7,754 bases of DNA from Embleya sp040605455 (GCF_040605455.1 NZ_JBEXCV010000255.1:1-7754), one strand, 5' to 3'. Positions 1-6,181 are shown, numbered from the stretch's first letter. Numbers and translations are program-made. The notes: generated by a model from the letters alone, not told the origin.

Positions 1-1
1 G

Positions 2-1060
2 CGGCGGTTCGGCCGGCGGCTGCGCGGGCACGGTCGGCGGCTCGGCGGGCGGACGCGGTGCCGCCGAGGCGCCGTTTCCGGCCGGCGCCTTGCGCACCGG
101 CGCGGCGGGAGTGCCCGAACCAGGCCAGGCCGGCTCCTCCTCGACCGGAACCTGCGGCACGCGGTGGGCCGGGCCGGAGCCGTTCGAGGACAGATTGCCG
201 ACCGCGTCGCCGATGCCCTCCAGGGCGCGGGTGACCTCGCTGGGCAGGATCCACAGCTTGTTCGAGCTGCCCTCGGCGATCTTCGGCAACATCTGCAGGT
301 ATTGGTAGGCGAGCAGCTTGTTGTCCACCTCGCCCGCGTGGATCGCCTCGAAGACGGTCTCGATCGCGCGCGCCTCACCCTCGGCCCGGATCACCGCGGC
401 CTGGCGCTCACCCTCGGCGCGCAGCACGGCGGCTTCCTTGTCACCCTCGGCGGTGAGCACCTGCGAGCGCTGGTGGCCCTCGGCGGTCAGGATCGCCGCG
501 CGCTTGTCCCGCTCGGCGCGCATCTGCTTCTCCATCGAGTCCTGGATGGAGGGCGGCGGCTCGATCGCCTTGAGCTCGACCCGGTTGACCCGGATGCCCC
601 AGCGACCGGTCGCCTCGTCGAGCACGCCGCGCAGCCCCGCGTTGATCTCCTCGCGCGAGGTGAGCGTCTGTTCGAGGTCCATGCCACCGATGATGTTGCG
701 CAGCGTGGTGATGGTCAGCTGCTCGATCGCCTGGATGTAGTTGGCGATCTCGTAGGTGGCCGCGCGCGGGTCGGTGACCTGGAAGTAGATGACGGTGTCG
801 ATCTGGACGACGAGGTTGTCCTCGGTGATCACCGGTTGCGGCGGGAAGGGCACGACCTGTTCACGCAGGTCGATCATCTGCCGGATCCGGTCGATGAACG
901 GTACGAGGATGTTGAGTCCGGCGTGCAGCGTGCGGGTGTAACGCCCGAAACGCTCCACGATGGCGGCACTCGCCTGGGGGATCACCTTGACCGTCTTGAC
1001 CAGGGCGACGACCACCAGCAGTACGAGTACGACCAGGACGATGACGGCGGTGGCCTTCAC
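2..1060 (-). CDS. SPFH/band-7 domain protein (stomatin/flotillin-like), C-terminus cut off by window edge
   Basis: Membrane-anchored scaffold protein of the SPFH (stomatin/prohibitin/flotillin/HflK-C) family. These proteins form large oligomers at the membrane and are linked to microdomain organisation and membrane-protein quality control. The visible 353 residues show, in order, a short N-terminal membrane segment rich in Val/Leu (about 5-21), a band-7 domain (about 24-185) with family-typical stretches such as AIVERFGRY, LVPFIDRI, LREQVV and GGMDLEQTL then TSREEIN, an AEG-repeat helical region (190-233), a conserved region with LLAYQYLQMLP (250-259), and a Pro/Ala-rich tail from about 297. 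The GTG start is chosen because GGGAG lies 5 nt upstream and the hydrophobic segment follows at once; no other plausible start is visible. No stop is reached before the left edge. It lies 117 bp downstream of an NfeD-family gene on the same strand, the classic partner. The family call is firm; the physiological role is inferred. Confidence 0.93.
   Translation of the reverse strand, partial: MKATAVIVLVVLVLLVVVALVKTVKVIPQASAAIVERFGRYTRTLHAGLNILVPFIDRIRQMIDLREQVVPFPPQPVITEDNLVVQIDTVIYFQVTDPRAATYEIANYIQAIEQLTITTLRNIIGGMDLEQTLTSREEINAGLRGVLDEATGRWGIRVNRVELKAIEPPPSIQDSMEKQMRAERDKRAAILTAEGHQRSQVLTAEGDKEAAVLRAEGERQAAVIRAEGEARAIETVFEAIHAGEVDNKLLAYQYLQMLPKIAEGSSNKLWILPSEVTRALEGIGDAVGNLSSNGSGPAHRVPQVPVEEEPAWPGSGTPAAPVRKAPAGNGASAAPRPPAEPPTVPAQPPAEPP
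362..493 (-). repeat. Four in-frame 11-residue AEG repeats within the SPFH gene
   Basis: Residues 190-233 of the SPFH protein consist of four consecutive 11-residue units: ILTAEGHQRSQ, VLTAEGDKEAA, VLRAEGERQAA and VIRAEGEARAI. The underlying DNA shows a 33-bp periodicity of the CCCTCGGC type. An 11-residue period fits a long, slightly right-handed coiled coil, as known for the C-terminal oligomerisation helix of stomatin-type proteins. Confidence 0.85.
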
Positions 1061-1065
1061 GATCT

Positions 1066-1070
1066 CTCCC
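1066..1070 (-). promoter_or_regulatory. Ribosome binding site of the SPFH gene
   Basis: GGGAG on the minus strand, 5 nt before the GTG at 1060. It decides the non-ATG start of the SPFH gene. Confidence 0.65.
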
Positions 1071-1137
1071 GAGGTCCTGCTTGCCTGCGGCTGCCTTTGA
1101 AAACCAAGGCTGCATCGAGCCTAGGGCTTCGCGGGCC

Positions 1138-1150
1138 GACGTGGGACGTC
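1138..1150. repeat. Short perfect inverted repeat in the nfeD-SPFH gap
   Basis: GACGT-GGG-ACGTC, a perfect 5-bp stem with a 3-nt loop, lying 5 bp from the larger hairpin at 1155-1173. On the minus strand it overlaps a TTGACG hexamer (1152-1147). It could be part of an RNA structure between the two genes or a small operator; chance occurrence is possible in such GC-rich DNA. Confidence 0.35.
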
Positions 1151-1154
1151 AACA

Positions 1155-1173
1155 CGATCGGCGTAACCGATCG
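1155..1173 (-). terminator. Hairpin just downstream of the NfeD-family gene (attenuator or weak terminator)
   Basis: CGATCGG-CGTAA-CCGATCG is a perfect 7-bp inverted repeat with a 5-nt loop, starting 5 bp past the nfeD stop codon at 1178. No U-tract follows on the minus strand, but actinobacterial terminators often lack one. It could end or reduce transcription between nfeD and the SPFH gene, or protect the 3' end of an upstream transcript. The structure is seen directly; its role is inferred. Confidence 0.45.
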
Positions 1174-1177
1174 GGCG

Positions 1178-1597
1178 TCACATCACCACGGCGGTCGCGC
1201 CCACGATGTCCGCTACGTCCACCCGGGCACCGGGCTCGAACACGGCGGTGGCGTCCAGGCTGCGGGCCGACCAGACCTCGCCGGCCAGCTTGATCCGGCC
1301 ACCGTTCTCGTCGACGCGCTCCAGGACCACGGCGCTGGTGCCCTTGAGCGCCTCGATGCCGGTGCGTGATCCGGGCGAGTTGTTGTGCCGGACCACGACA
1401 GGGCGCACGAACACGAGCAGCGCGATCGACACGAGCGCGAACACGAGGCACTGGATCAGGAAGTTGCCGCCGGCTCCGGCGGCCCCGGCGGCCGCAGCGG
1501 CCCCGACCGCGAACATGCCCATCTCCACGAAGGAGGTGAGCACACCGAAGATGCCGAACGCCCCGACCGCGATGAGCCACCACATCCATGCGTCCAC
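1178..1597 (-). CDS. Short NfeD-family membrane protein
   Basis: A 139-residue membrane protein of the short NfeD type (no ClpP-like protease domain). NfeD proteins pair with SPFH/stomatin proteins and are thought to support their assembly or function in the membrane. Residues 4-24 and 26-65 are hydrophobic, enough for about two or three helices, and include an Ala/Gly-rich stretch (30-44). The C-terminal part (about 80-138) shows the NfeD OB-fold pattern: LKGTSAVVLERV, GRIKLAGEVWSAR, then FEPGARVDVADIVGATAVV. GTG at 1597 is the only in-frame start upstream of the first helix, but no strong ribosome binding site is visible; ATG at 1585 (135 residues) is the alternative. It lies 80 bp after the ATPase gene and 117 bp before the SPFH gene, all on one strand, so co-transcription is likely though a hairpin separates it from the SPFH gene. 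Confidence 0.88.
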   Translation of the reverse strand: MDAWMWWLIAVGAFGIFGVLTSFVEMGMFAVGAAAAAGAAGAGGNFLIQCLVFALVSIALLVFVRPVVVRHNNSPGSRTGIEALKGTSAVVLERVDENGGRIKLAGEVWSARSLDATAVFEPGARVDVADIVGATAVVM

Positions 1598-1677
1598 GTG
1601 TTCATCGTAGATCGTGGACGTACCGAGCAGCAGATGGTTCTCGGACGAAATGATCAGCCCGCGATCCGTGCCGGGGG

Positions 1678-2490
1678 TCAGCCCTGTTCCTCCGGCGCCT
1701 CCGGCATCGGCAGCCCGCGGGCGGACCAACGCCCGTACTGCTGCTCGACGATCAGCGGCAGGCCGAAGCAGTGCGAGAGGTTGCGCGAGTTGAGCGTGTC
1801 GGCGATCGGGCCGGCCGCGAGCACCCGTCCCTGACGGATCATCAGGATGTGCGTGAAGCCGGGCGGGATCTCCTCGACGTGGTGGCTGACCAGGATCATC
1901 GACGGCGCGTACGGGTCGGCGGCCAGCGCGCCGAGCCGGCGGACCAGGTCCTCGCGCCCGCCCAGGTCGAGCCCGGCGGCCGGCTCGTCGAGCAGCAGCA
2001 GCTCGGGGTCGGTCATCAGCGCACGGGCGATCTGTACCCGCTTGCGCTCGCCCTCGGACAGCGTGCCGAACCGGCGCTCGATGTATTCGGCCATGCCCAG
2101 CTGGTCGAGCAACCGGCGGGCACGCTGCTCGTCCTCGGCGTCGTAGCGCTCGTGCCACTTGGCGGTCATCCCGTAGGCCGCCGTCAGCACGATGTCCAGC
2201 ACCCGCTCGCGGCGGGGCAGCTTGTCGGTGAGCGCGGCCGAGGCCATCCCGACCCGCGGGCGCAGCTCGAACACGTCGACCGTGCCGAGCTTCTCGCCCA
2301 GCACGGCGACCGTGCCGCTGGTGGGGAACAGGTACGTGGACGCCAGTTGCAGCAGTGTGGTCTTGCCGGCGCCGTTGGGGCCGACGACGATCCAGCGTTC
2401 GCCTTCCGCGACCGACCAGGTGACCTGGTCCACCAGAGGGCGACCGTCGCGCACCACCGATACGTCAACCAGTTCGAGAACGTCGCTCAT
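1678..2490 (-). CDS. Stand-alone ABC ATPase, ModF-like (COG1119 type)
   Basis: A 270-residue ABC-type nucleotide-binding protein with no membrane segment. Visible motifs: Walker A GPNGAGKTT (37-45), signature LSEGE (144-148), Walker B LLLLDEP with catalytic Glu169, D-loop AGLD (172-175) and switch His203. The usual Q-loop glutamine is absent: aligning VGMASAAL (80-87) with canonical Q-loops puts Ala85 in its place. LSEGE instead of LSGGQ and the missing Gln resemble ATPases annotated as molybdenum ModF-like, so the substrate should not be assumed. No permease or binding protein is in the window. A longer frame opens 18 bp upstream (ATG 2508), but ATG 2490 is preferred because GGGGAG lies 10 nt before it and the domain starts directly (MSDVLELVDV). 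The gene leads a minus-strand set with the NfeD and SPFH genes and is divergent from the next plus-strand gene. The ABC ATPase call is firm; the partner is unknown. Confidence 0.9.
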   Translation of the reverse strand: MSDVLELVDVSVVRDGRPLVDQVTWSVAEGERWIVVGPNGAGKTTLLQLASTYLFPTSGTVAVLGEKLGTVDVFELRPRVGMASAALTDKLPRRERVLDIVLTAAYGMTAKWHERYDAEDEQRARRLLDQLGMAEYIERRFGTLSEGERKRVQIARALMTDPELLLLDEPAAGLDLGGREDLVRRLGALAADPYAPSMILVSHHVEEIPPGFTHILMIRQGRVLAAGPIADTLNSRNLSHCFGLPLIVEQQYGRWSARGLPMPEAPEEQG

Positions 2491-2575
2491 CGCCTGCCAG
2501 CTCCCCATCGTGCGCTACGCCGCCGGACGGCATCCCCTTGTGTGGGATCACCGCCTCGCTCCGTGGTCCGCGTTG

Positions 2576-2604
2576 TTGCACCCGGTCCGGGAGAAACCTA
2601 TGAC
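2576..2604 (+). promoter_or_regulatory. Possible promoter of the unrecognised plus-strand gene
   Basis: TTGCAC (2576-2581), 17-bp spacer, TATGAC (2599-2604). Spacing is ideal, but the hexamers match the sigma-70 consensus only partly (about 3/6 and 4/6). Transcription would begin near 2611, giving a leader of about 27 nt before the GTG at 2638. The spacer contains the palindrome CCCGG-T-CCGGG. Tentative. Confidence 0.35.
2581..2591. repeat. Palindrome inside the candidate promoter spacer
   Basis: CCCGG-T-CCGGG, a perfect 11-bp palindrome sitting between the candidate -35 and -10. The nonamer GTCCGGGAG that overlaps it (2585-2593) recurs exactly 40 bp downstream (2625-2633), where it contains the likely ribosome binding site. 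It may be an operator or chance. Confidence 0.3.
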
Positions 2605-2610
2605 ACCGAG

Positions 2611-2623
2611 CGACCTCCGGTCG
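2611..2623 (+). repeat. Small hairpin in the mRNA leader before the start at 2638
   Basis: CGACC-TCC-GGTCG, a perfect 5-bp stem with a 3-nt loop, ending 5 bp before the GTCCGGGAG that carries the likely ribosome binding site. If transcription starts near 2611 this would be the 5' end of the message and might stabilise it. Short enough to be chance. Confidence 0.3.
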
Positions 2624-2637
2624 TGTCCGGGAGCGTT

Positions 2638-3438
2638 GTGACGCCCCTTACGCTTGTCCGCATGCTTGCCGAACCTCGCTCCGGACTTCTCGTCGCATGG
2701 GGCAATGCCCTGCTGGCCGGGCGCGTTCCGCCGGACGACGCGGTGTCCGAGATCGTCGGAACGGACGAACCGCATCGGGTGACGGGCGTGCCGGGCGAAA
2801 GTGTGCCGGTCGGCCTGTCGCTGGCGCTGGGCCGGCTGCGTGCGCTGGGCGTGACCGGTCTGCGGCTGGCGCTGCCGGTATCCGGGGATCCGCTGGCGCT
2901 GCCCGGACCGCCCGCCTTCAACGACCTCGCGCTGGACGCGGGCGAGGCGGCGATCACGGTCGGCGCGCCGGACACCGCGTACGGCCTGGTGCCGGAGGTG
3001 ACCCGACACGGCTCGATCGGCGACACGACCGTACGGGTGGCCTGGCGCATGGTCGAGGTGGCCGACCGACCCACCCCGGGACCGTTCCTGGCCGAGGCGG
3101 AGCGCGAGCTGGCCGAGGCGATGCGCGACGCGATCGAGGACCTGACCCGACTGGACGTGGCCGGCAGCGGCCCGGCGGCGCAGCGCGCCCTCGCCGGGCT
3201 GTACCGCAAGGACTCGGACACCCGGGTCGCGCCCGGCCATCCCGGACGGGCCGGCCGGGTGCTCGACCAGGCGCGCCGGATCCACGCGGTGTTGACCGTG
3301 GCCGGCCGCGAGCACGGCGCCGCGGTCAGCGCGGCCGAGATATCCGCCCGGCTCGGCGCGCTCGCCCCGCTGGAGCGGGCCTGCCGTCGGGCGATGGTGG
3401 CGGCGTACGGCGCGGCCCTGGAGCCGGACCGGGCCTGA
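2638..3438 (+). CDS. Uncharacterised actinobacterial protein, about 266 residues
   Basis: I do not recognise a domain. The product looks soluble: no signal peptide and no convincing membrane helix. An N-terminal part (to about 160) has LGRLRALGVTGLRLALPVSGDP and a run of short hydrophobic strands ending near TVRVAWRMVEVADR. An acidic helix-rich middle (about 165-190) carries ELAEAMRDAIEDL. A basic C-terminal part has ARRIHAVLTVAGREHG and ISARLGALAPLERACRRAMVAAY, plausibly helical and possibly a partner- or nucleic-acid-binding end. GTG 2638 is preferred because GGGAG (2629-2633) lies 4 nt before it; ATG 2662 (258 residues) has no visible ribosome binding site but starts at the well-formed MLAEPRSGLL. 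Codon use matches the neighbours, and the overlapping frames are clearly poorer, so it is a real gene. It is divergent from the ATPase gene and convergent with the FHA-ABC gene, so it is probably a single-gene transcript. Confidence 0.75.
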   Translation: MTPLTLVRMLAEPRSGLLVAWGNALLAGRVPPDDAVSEIVGTDEPHRVTGVPGESVPVGLSLALGRLRALGVTGLRLALPVSGDPLALPGPPAFNDLALDAGEAAITVGAPDTAYGLVPEVTRHGSIGDTTVRVAWRMVEVADRPTPGPFLAEAERELAEAMRDAIEDLTRLDVAGSGPAAQRALAGLYRKDSDTRVAPGHPGRAGRVLDQARRIHAVLTVAGREHGAAVSAAEISARLGALAPLERACRRAMVAAYGAALEPDRA

Positions 3439-3451
3439 GCCGGCGCCGAGG

Positions 3452-3468
3452 GCGGCACTACGTGCCGC
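3452..3468. terminator. Bidirectional hairpin between convergent genes
   Basis: GCGGCAC-TAC-GTGCCGC, a perfect 7-bp stem with a 3-nt loop, lies 13 bp after the stop of the plus-strand gene and overlaps the stop codon (3458-3460) of the minus-strand transporter gene. There is no T-tract on either side, common for actinobacterial terminators. Position between two convergent stops 19 bp apart supports a shared terminator. Because the stem includes the transporter's last codons, those bases serve both coding and structure. Confidence 0.5.
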
Positions 3469-6007
3469 GCTTGCGCTTGGTCTTGGGGTCCAGGCGCCGC
3501 AGCATGATCAGCGCGATCAGGCCGTAGACCGCGATCTGGCCGGCCAGGATGCCGATGTTGCGGTACCAGACCTTCGGGTCGTGCTTCCACAGCGGATCCG
3601 GTGACTCGCCGGGCTTGCGCGGCAGTTGGGTGGCCAGATCAATCGTGCTGCCGGCCGCGGCGAACGCCCAGCGGGCCGGGGCCAGCCAGGAGATCTGCTC
3701 GATGCCGGCCTTGCCGTTGAGTGGGAACAGGCCGCCGCACAGCACCACTTGCACGATCGCGATCACCACGAGCAGCGGCATCGCCAACTCCGCGCTGCCG
3801 ATCGACGCGGAGACCACCAGGCCTACCGCCATCGCCGCGATCGCGGACAGCACCACCGCGATGCCGATCTCGATGATCGGCGGGCTGATCACGACGCCCT
3901 TGGCGGGCAACTTCTGCCCGACCAGTGCGACCGCGGTGAGCACCACGCCCTGGATCGCGGAGATCAGCCCGAGCACGATGATCTTCGAGCCGAGGTAGGC
4001 GGACGCCGAGAGCCCGGCGCTGCGCTCGCGCCGATAGATGGCGCGCTCCTTGATCAGCTCGTTGACCGCCGTCGCGGTGCCCATCAGGCCGCTGATCACG
4101 AACAGCACGAGCAGCTTGGTGGTCGCCTCCTGGTTCGAGCCCGGCGGCGAGCCCGGCGGGCTGACCAGCTTGCCGGGAATCACCCGGCACAACATGCCCA
4201 GGAACAGCGGCGCTATCGCCAGCAGCGCGAGGTACTTGCGGTCCGAGGCGATCACCGCGAGATAGCGCCGGGAGAGCGTGGTCAGCTGGGAGAACCAGCC
4301 CTGCGGCTTGGGCGGCTTCGCCTGCGGTCGCTCGCCCTGTTCGGCGTGCGCACGGTCGCGACCCACCTCTATGTACCGGCCATACAGCTCCGAGCGACGG
4401 AACGGGCCCTCGTAGTCGCGGTCCGGTTCGTCGTCGAACATCTTGAAGACCTCGGGCCAGTCGCCCTTGCCGAAGAACGGCAGCGCCTCGTCGGGTGGTC
4501 CGAAGAAGGCGATCCGACCGCCCGGGGCGAGCACCAGCACTCGGTCGCACACGTTCAGGCTGCGGGTGCTGTGGGTGACCACGATCACCGTGCGGCCGTC
4601 GTCGGCGAGTTCGCGCAGCTTTTCCATCACCGAGCGTTCCAGGCCTTCGTCCAGGCCGGACGTCGGCTCGTCCAGGAACAGCACGGACGGCTTGGTGAGC
4701 AACTCGACGGCCACGCTCACTCGCTTGCGCTGGCCGCCGGAGAGGCTGCTGACCTTGGTGTCGGCGTACGGCGACGTGGCGCCGCGCGGCACCTTGTCCA
4801 GGCTCAGCTCGCCGATCACCTCCTCGACCCGTCTCTCCCGTTCGGCCGCCTCGGTGTCCTCGGGGAAGCGCAACTGCGCGGCGTAGCGCAGCGCGGTGCG
4901 TGCGGTGAGCTGGGCGTGCAGGATGTCGTCCTGCGGCACCAGGCCGATCCGCTGGCGCAGTTCGGCGTTGTTGGCGTACAGGTCGCGGCCGTCGTAGAGG
5001 ATCTTGCCGCTGGCGGCGCGGCGGCTGCCGGTGAGCGCGCCGAGCAGGGTGGACTTGCCCGCGCCCGAACCGCCGACGATGGCCAGCAGGTTGCGCTCGG
5101 CGAGCGGGAAGGAGACGTTGTCGAGCAGGACCCGCTTGCCGGCCGTGACGGTGAGGTTCTGCACGTCCAGCGACACCTCGCCGGTGTCGATGAACTCGCG
5201 CAACTCCTGGCCGTCGAGCCGGAAGGTGGCGTGCCCGATGCCGACCAGGTCGGCTTCGCCGAGCAGCGCGTGCTCGATCGGCTGCCCGTTGAGGAAGGTG
5301 CCGTTGTGGCTGCCGAGGTCGACGATCTCGCGCCGGCCGCCGGGCGTGGTGCGCAACTCGGCGTGGTGCCGGGAGACCATCAGGTCGGTGAGCACCAAAT
5401 CGTTGTCCAGCGCGCGGCCGATCCGCAGGGTGCGCACCGGGAGCGGGATGACCATGCTCGGCGCCCGGTCCACGCTCGGGCGTGGATCCGCGTGCGGCCC
5501 GGCGCCGATCTGCGCGCGGCCCAACGGGCGGGCACGGTCCGAGACTTGCCGGGGCGGCTCGGGCACGTAGGGCGGGTCGGGGGTGTGCGGCTGCTCGCCC
5601 GCGCGCGGTGGTTCGGCACGGCGCGGCGGCGGTTCGCTCCGGCGCGGCGGCTCGGGGATCTGTACGTGGTCGTGGTGCGCCATGCGCGGCGGCACCACCT
5701 CGGTGGCGTTCGACTCCGGCGCGAGTCGCAGCGGGTCGCCGTCGTCCGGGTCGCCGAGCAACACCTCGCAGCCTCGGCCCACGACCACGCGGTGTACCCG
5801 ATTGCCGCGCATCCACGAGCCGTTGACGCTGTTGGTGTCGACGAACTCCCAGCCGTCGGAGCCCACCCGCAGGACCGCGTGTTGGCGCGACACGCGGCGA
5901 TCGTCGAGCACGATCGCACAGGACGGGTCGCGACCGACGATGTGTTCTCGCCCGGGATCCAGGATCACGGGTGCTCCGGCGCTGGTGCCGACGGTCAGGT
6001 GCGGCAC
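3458..6007 (-). CDS. FHA-FHA-ABCG-type transporter, Rv1747-like
   Basis: An 849-residue half-transporter with two phosphothreonine-reading FHA domains, an ATPase and a membrane domain in one chain, the same order and near the same length as Mycobacterium tuberculosis Rv1747. FHA1 (about 5-95) has G25-R26, S40, H43 and N62-G63. A Pro/Arg-rich linker (about 97-183) follows. FHA2 (about 185-265) has G197-R198, S212-R213-H214 and N235-G236-T237. The ATPase (about 278-510) has Walker A GGSGAGKST (312-320), Q-loop Q359, signature LSGGQ (422-426), Walker B LFLDEP with E447, and switch H479. The membrane domain (about 590-838) has about six helices. ATPase-before-membrane order is the ABCG pattern, so it should dimerise. 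GTG 6007 is chosen because AGAAGGA lies 6 nt upstream; a longer open frame to 6355 would cross the divergent gene. Rv1747 is regulated by kinase PknF and linked to export of PIM lipids; this substrate is unknown. No kinase is encoded nearby. Confidence 0.93.
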   Translation of the reverse strand: MPHLTVGTSAGAPVILDPGREHIVGRDPSCAIVLDDRRVSRQHAVLRVGSDGWEFVDTNSVNGSWMRGNRVHRVVVGRGCEVLLGDPDDGDPLRLAPESNATEVVPPRMAHHDHVQIPEPPRRSEPPPRRAEPPRAGEQPHTPDPPYVPEPPRQVSDRARPLGRAQIGAGPHADPRPSVDRAPSMVIPLPVRTLRIGRALDNDLVLTDLMVSRHHAELRTTPGGRREIVDLGSHNGTFLNGQPIEHALLGEADLVGIGHATFRLDGQELREFIDTGEVSLDVQNLTVTAGKRVLLDNVSFPLAERNLLAIVGGSGAGKSTLLGALTGSRRAASGKILYDGRDLYANNAELRQRIGLVPQDDILHAQLTARTALRYAAQLRFPEDTEAAERERRVEEVIGELSLDKVPRGATSPYADTKVSSLSGGQRKRVSVAVELLTKPSVLFLDEPTSGLDEGLERSVMEKLRELADDGRTVIVVTHSTRSLNVCDRVLVLAPGGRIAFFGPPDEALPFFGKGDWPEVFKMFDDEPDRDYEGPFRRSELYGRYIEVGRDRAHAEQGERPQAKPPKPQGWFSQLTTLSRRYLAVIASDRKYLALLAIAPLFLGMLCRVIPGKLVSPPGSPPGSNQEATTKLLVLFVISGLMGTATAVNELIKERAIYRRERSAGLSASAYLGSKIIVLGLISAIQGVVLTAVALVGQKLPAKGVVISPPIIEIGIAVVLSAIAAMAVGLVVSASIGSAELAMPLLVVIAIVQVVLCGGLFPLNGKAGIEQISWLAPARWAFAAAGSTIDLATQLPRKPGESPDPLWKHDPKVWYRNIGILAGQIAVYGLIALIMLRRLDPKTKRKRGT

Positions 6008-6013
6008 TGCCGG

Positions 6014-6020
6014 TCCTTCT
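6014..6020 (-). promoter_or_regulatory. Ribosome binding site of the FHA-ABC gene
   Basis: AGAAGGA on the minus strand, 6 nt before GTG 6007. It fixes the start of the FHA-ABC protein immediately before FHA1 and argues against the 116-residue longer frame. Confidence 0.75.
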
Positions 6021-6081
6021 GGCGTATAGCTGTCCCCCACGCTTCGAGAGTGTAGGGACGTGCGGGCCTCCCGGGCAGCCT

Positions 6082-6114
6082 TTCCGCTCCGGAAGCGTAC
6101 GGAACCACTCCGAA
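6082..6114. repeat. Helically phased CGGAA-type repeat in the divergent control region
   Basis: Three C(G/C)GAA units start at 6090, 6100 and 6110 (CGGAA, CGGAA, CCGAA), exactly 10 bp apart, and an inverted TTCCG at 6082-6086 forms a perfect TTCCG-CTC-CGGAA palindrome with the first. Units one helical turn apart are typical of cooperative regulator sites. Located between the FHA-ABC gene and the divergent membrane-protein gene. The pattern is seen directly; a binding role is inference. Confidence 0.4.
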
Positions 6115-6181
6115 GGGCGATTACAACGTCGACTTCTCCCTCCGCCGCGCCGCCGCCCGGGTGGCAGTCCGGCCGAATCCG

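Noticed and set aside
1118..1152. Minus-strand TTGACG with TAGGCT as an internal promoter for the SPFH gene
   Set aside because: The 23-bp spacer is too long for a sigma-70-type promoter.
164..1369. 401-codon plus-strand open frame opposite the SPFH and NfeD genes
   Set aside because: Low-complexity, His/Asp/Arg-rich translation, no motif; the opposite strand encodes recognisable SPFH and NfeD proteins.
1678..2490. Naming the ATPase as a molybdate transporter component
   Set aside because: The resemblance is only to the ModF-like ATPase class; no permease, binding protein or molybdenum gene is nearby and the Q-loop Gln is missing.
1771..2637. Upstream part of the long plus-strand frame that ends at 3438
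   Set aside because: The first 289 codons are antisense to the ABC ATPase and have shadow-like composition. The real gene begins at the GTG with a ribosome binding site (2638).
6023..6028. Minus-strand TATACG as a -10 for the FHA-ABC gene
   Set aside because: No -35 at the right distance, and the implied start site would fall inside the ribosome binding site.
3626..6055. 809-codon open frame on the plus strand opposite the FHA-ABC gene
   Set aside because: Composition is Arg/Gly/His/Asp-rich with no domain, and it mirrors a gene with clear FHA and ABC motifs. Long antisense frames are a by-product of high third-position GC.
6101..6130. GGAACC with downstream CGTC as an ECF-sigma promoter reading rightward
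   Set aside because: The spacer is about 20 bp, longer than expected for SigE-type promoters, and the TTGACG-17-GATAGT promoter nearer the gene is better.
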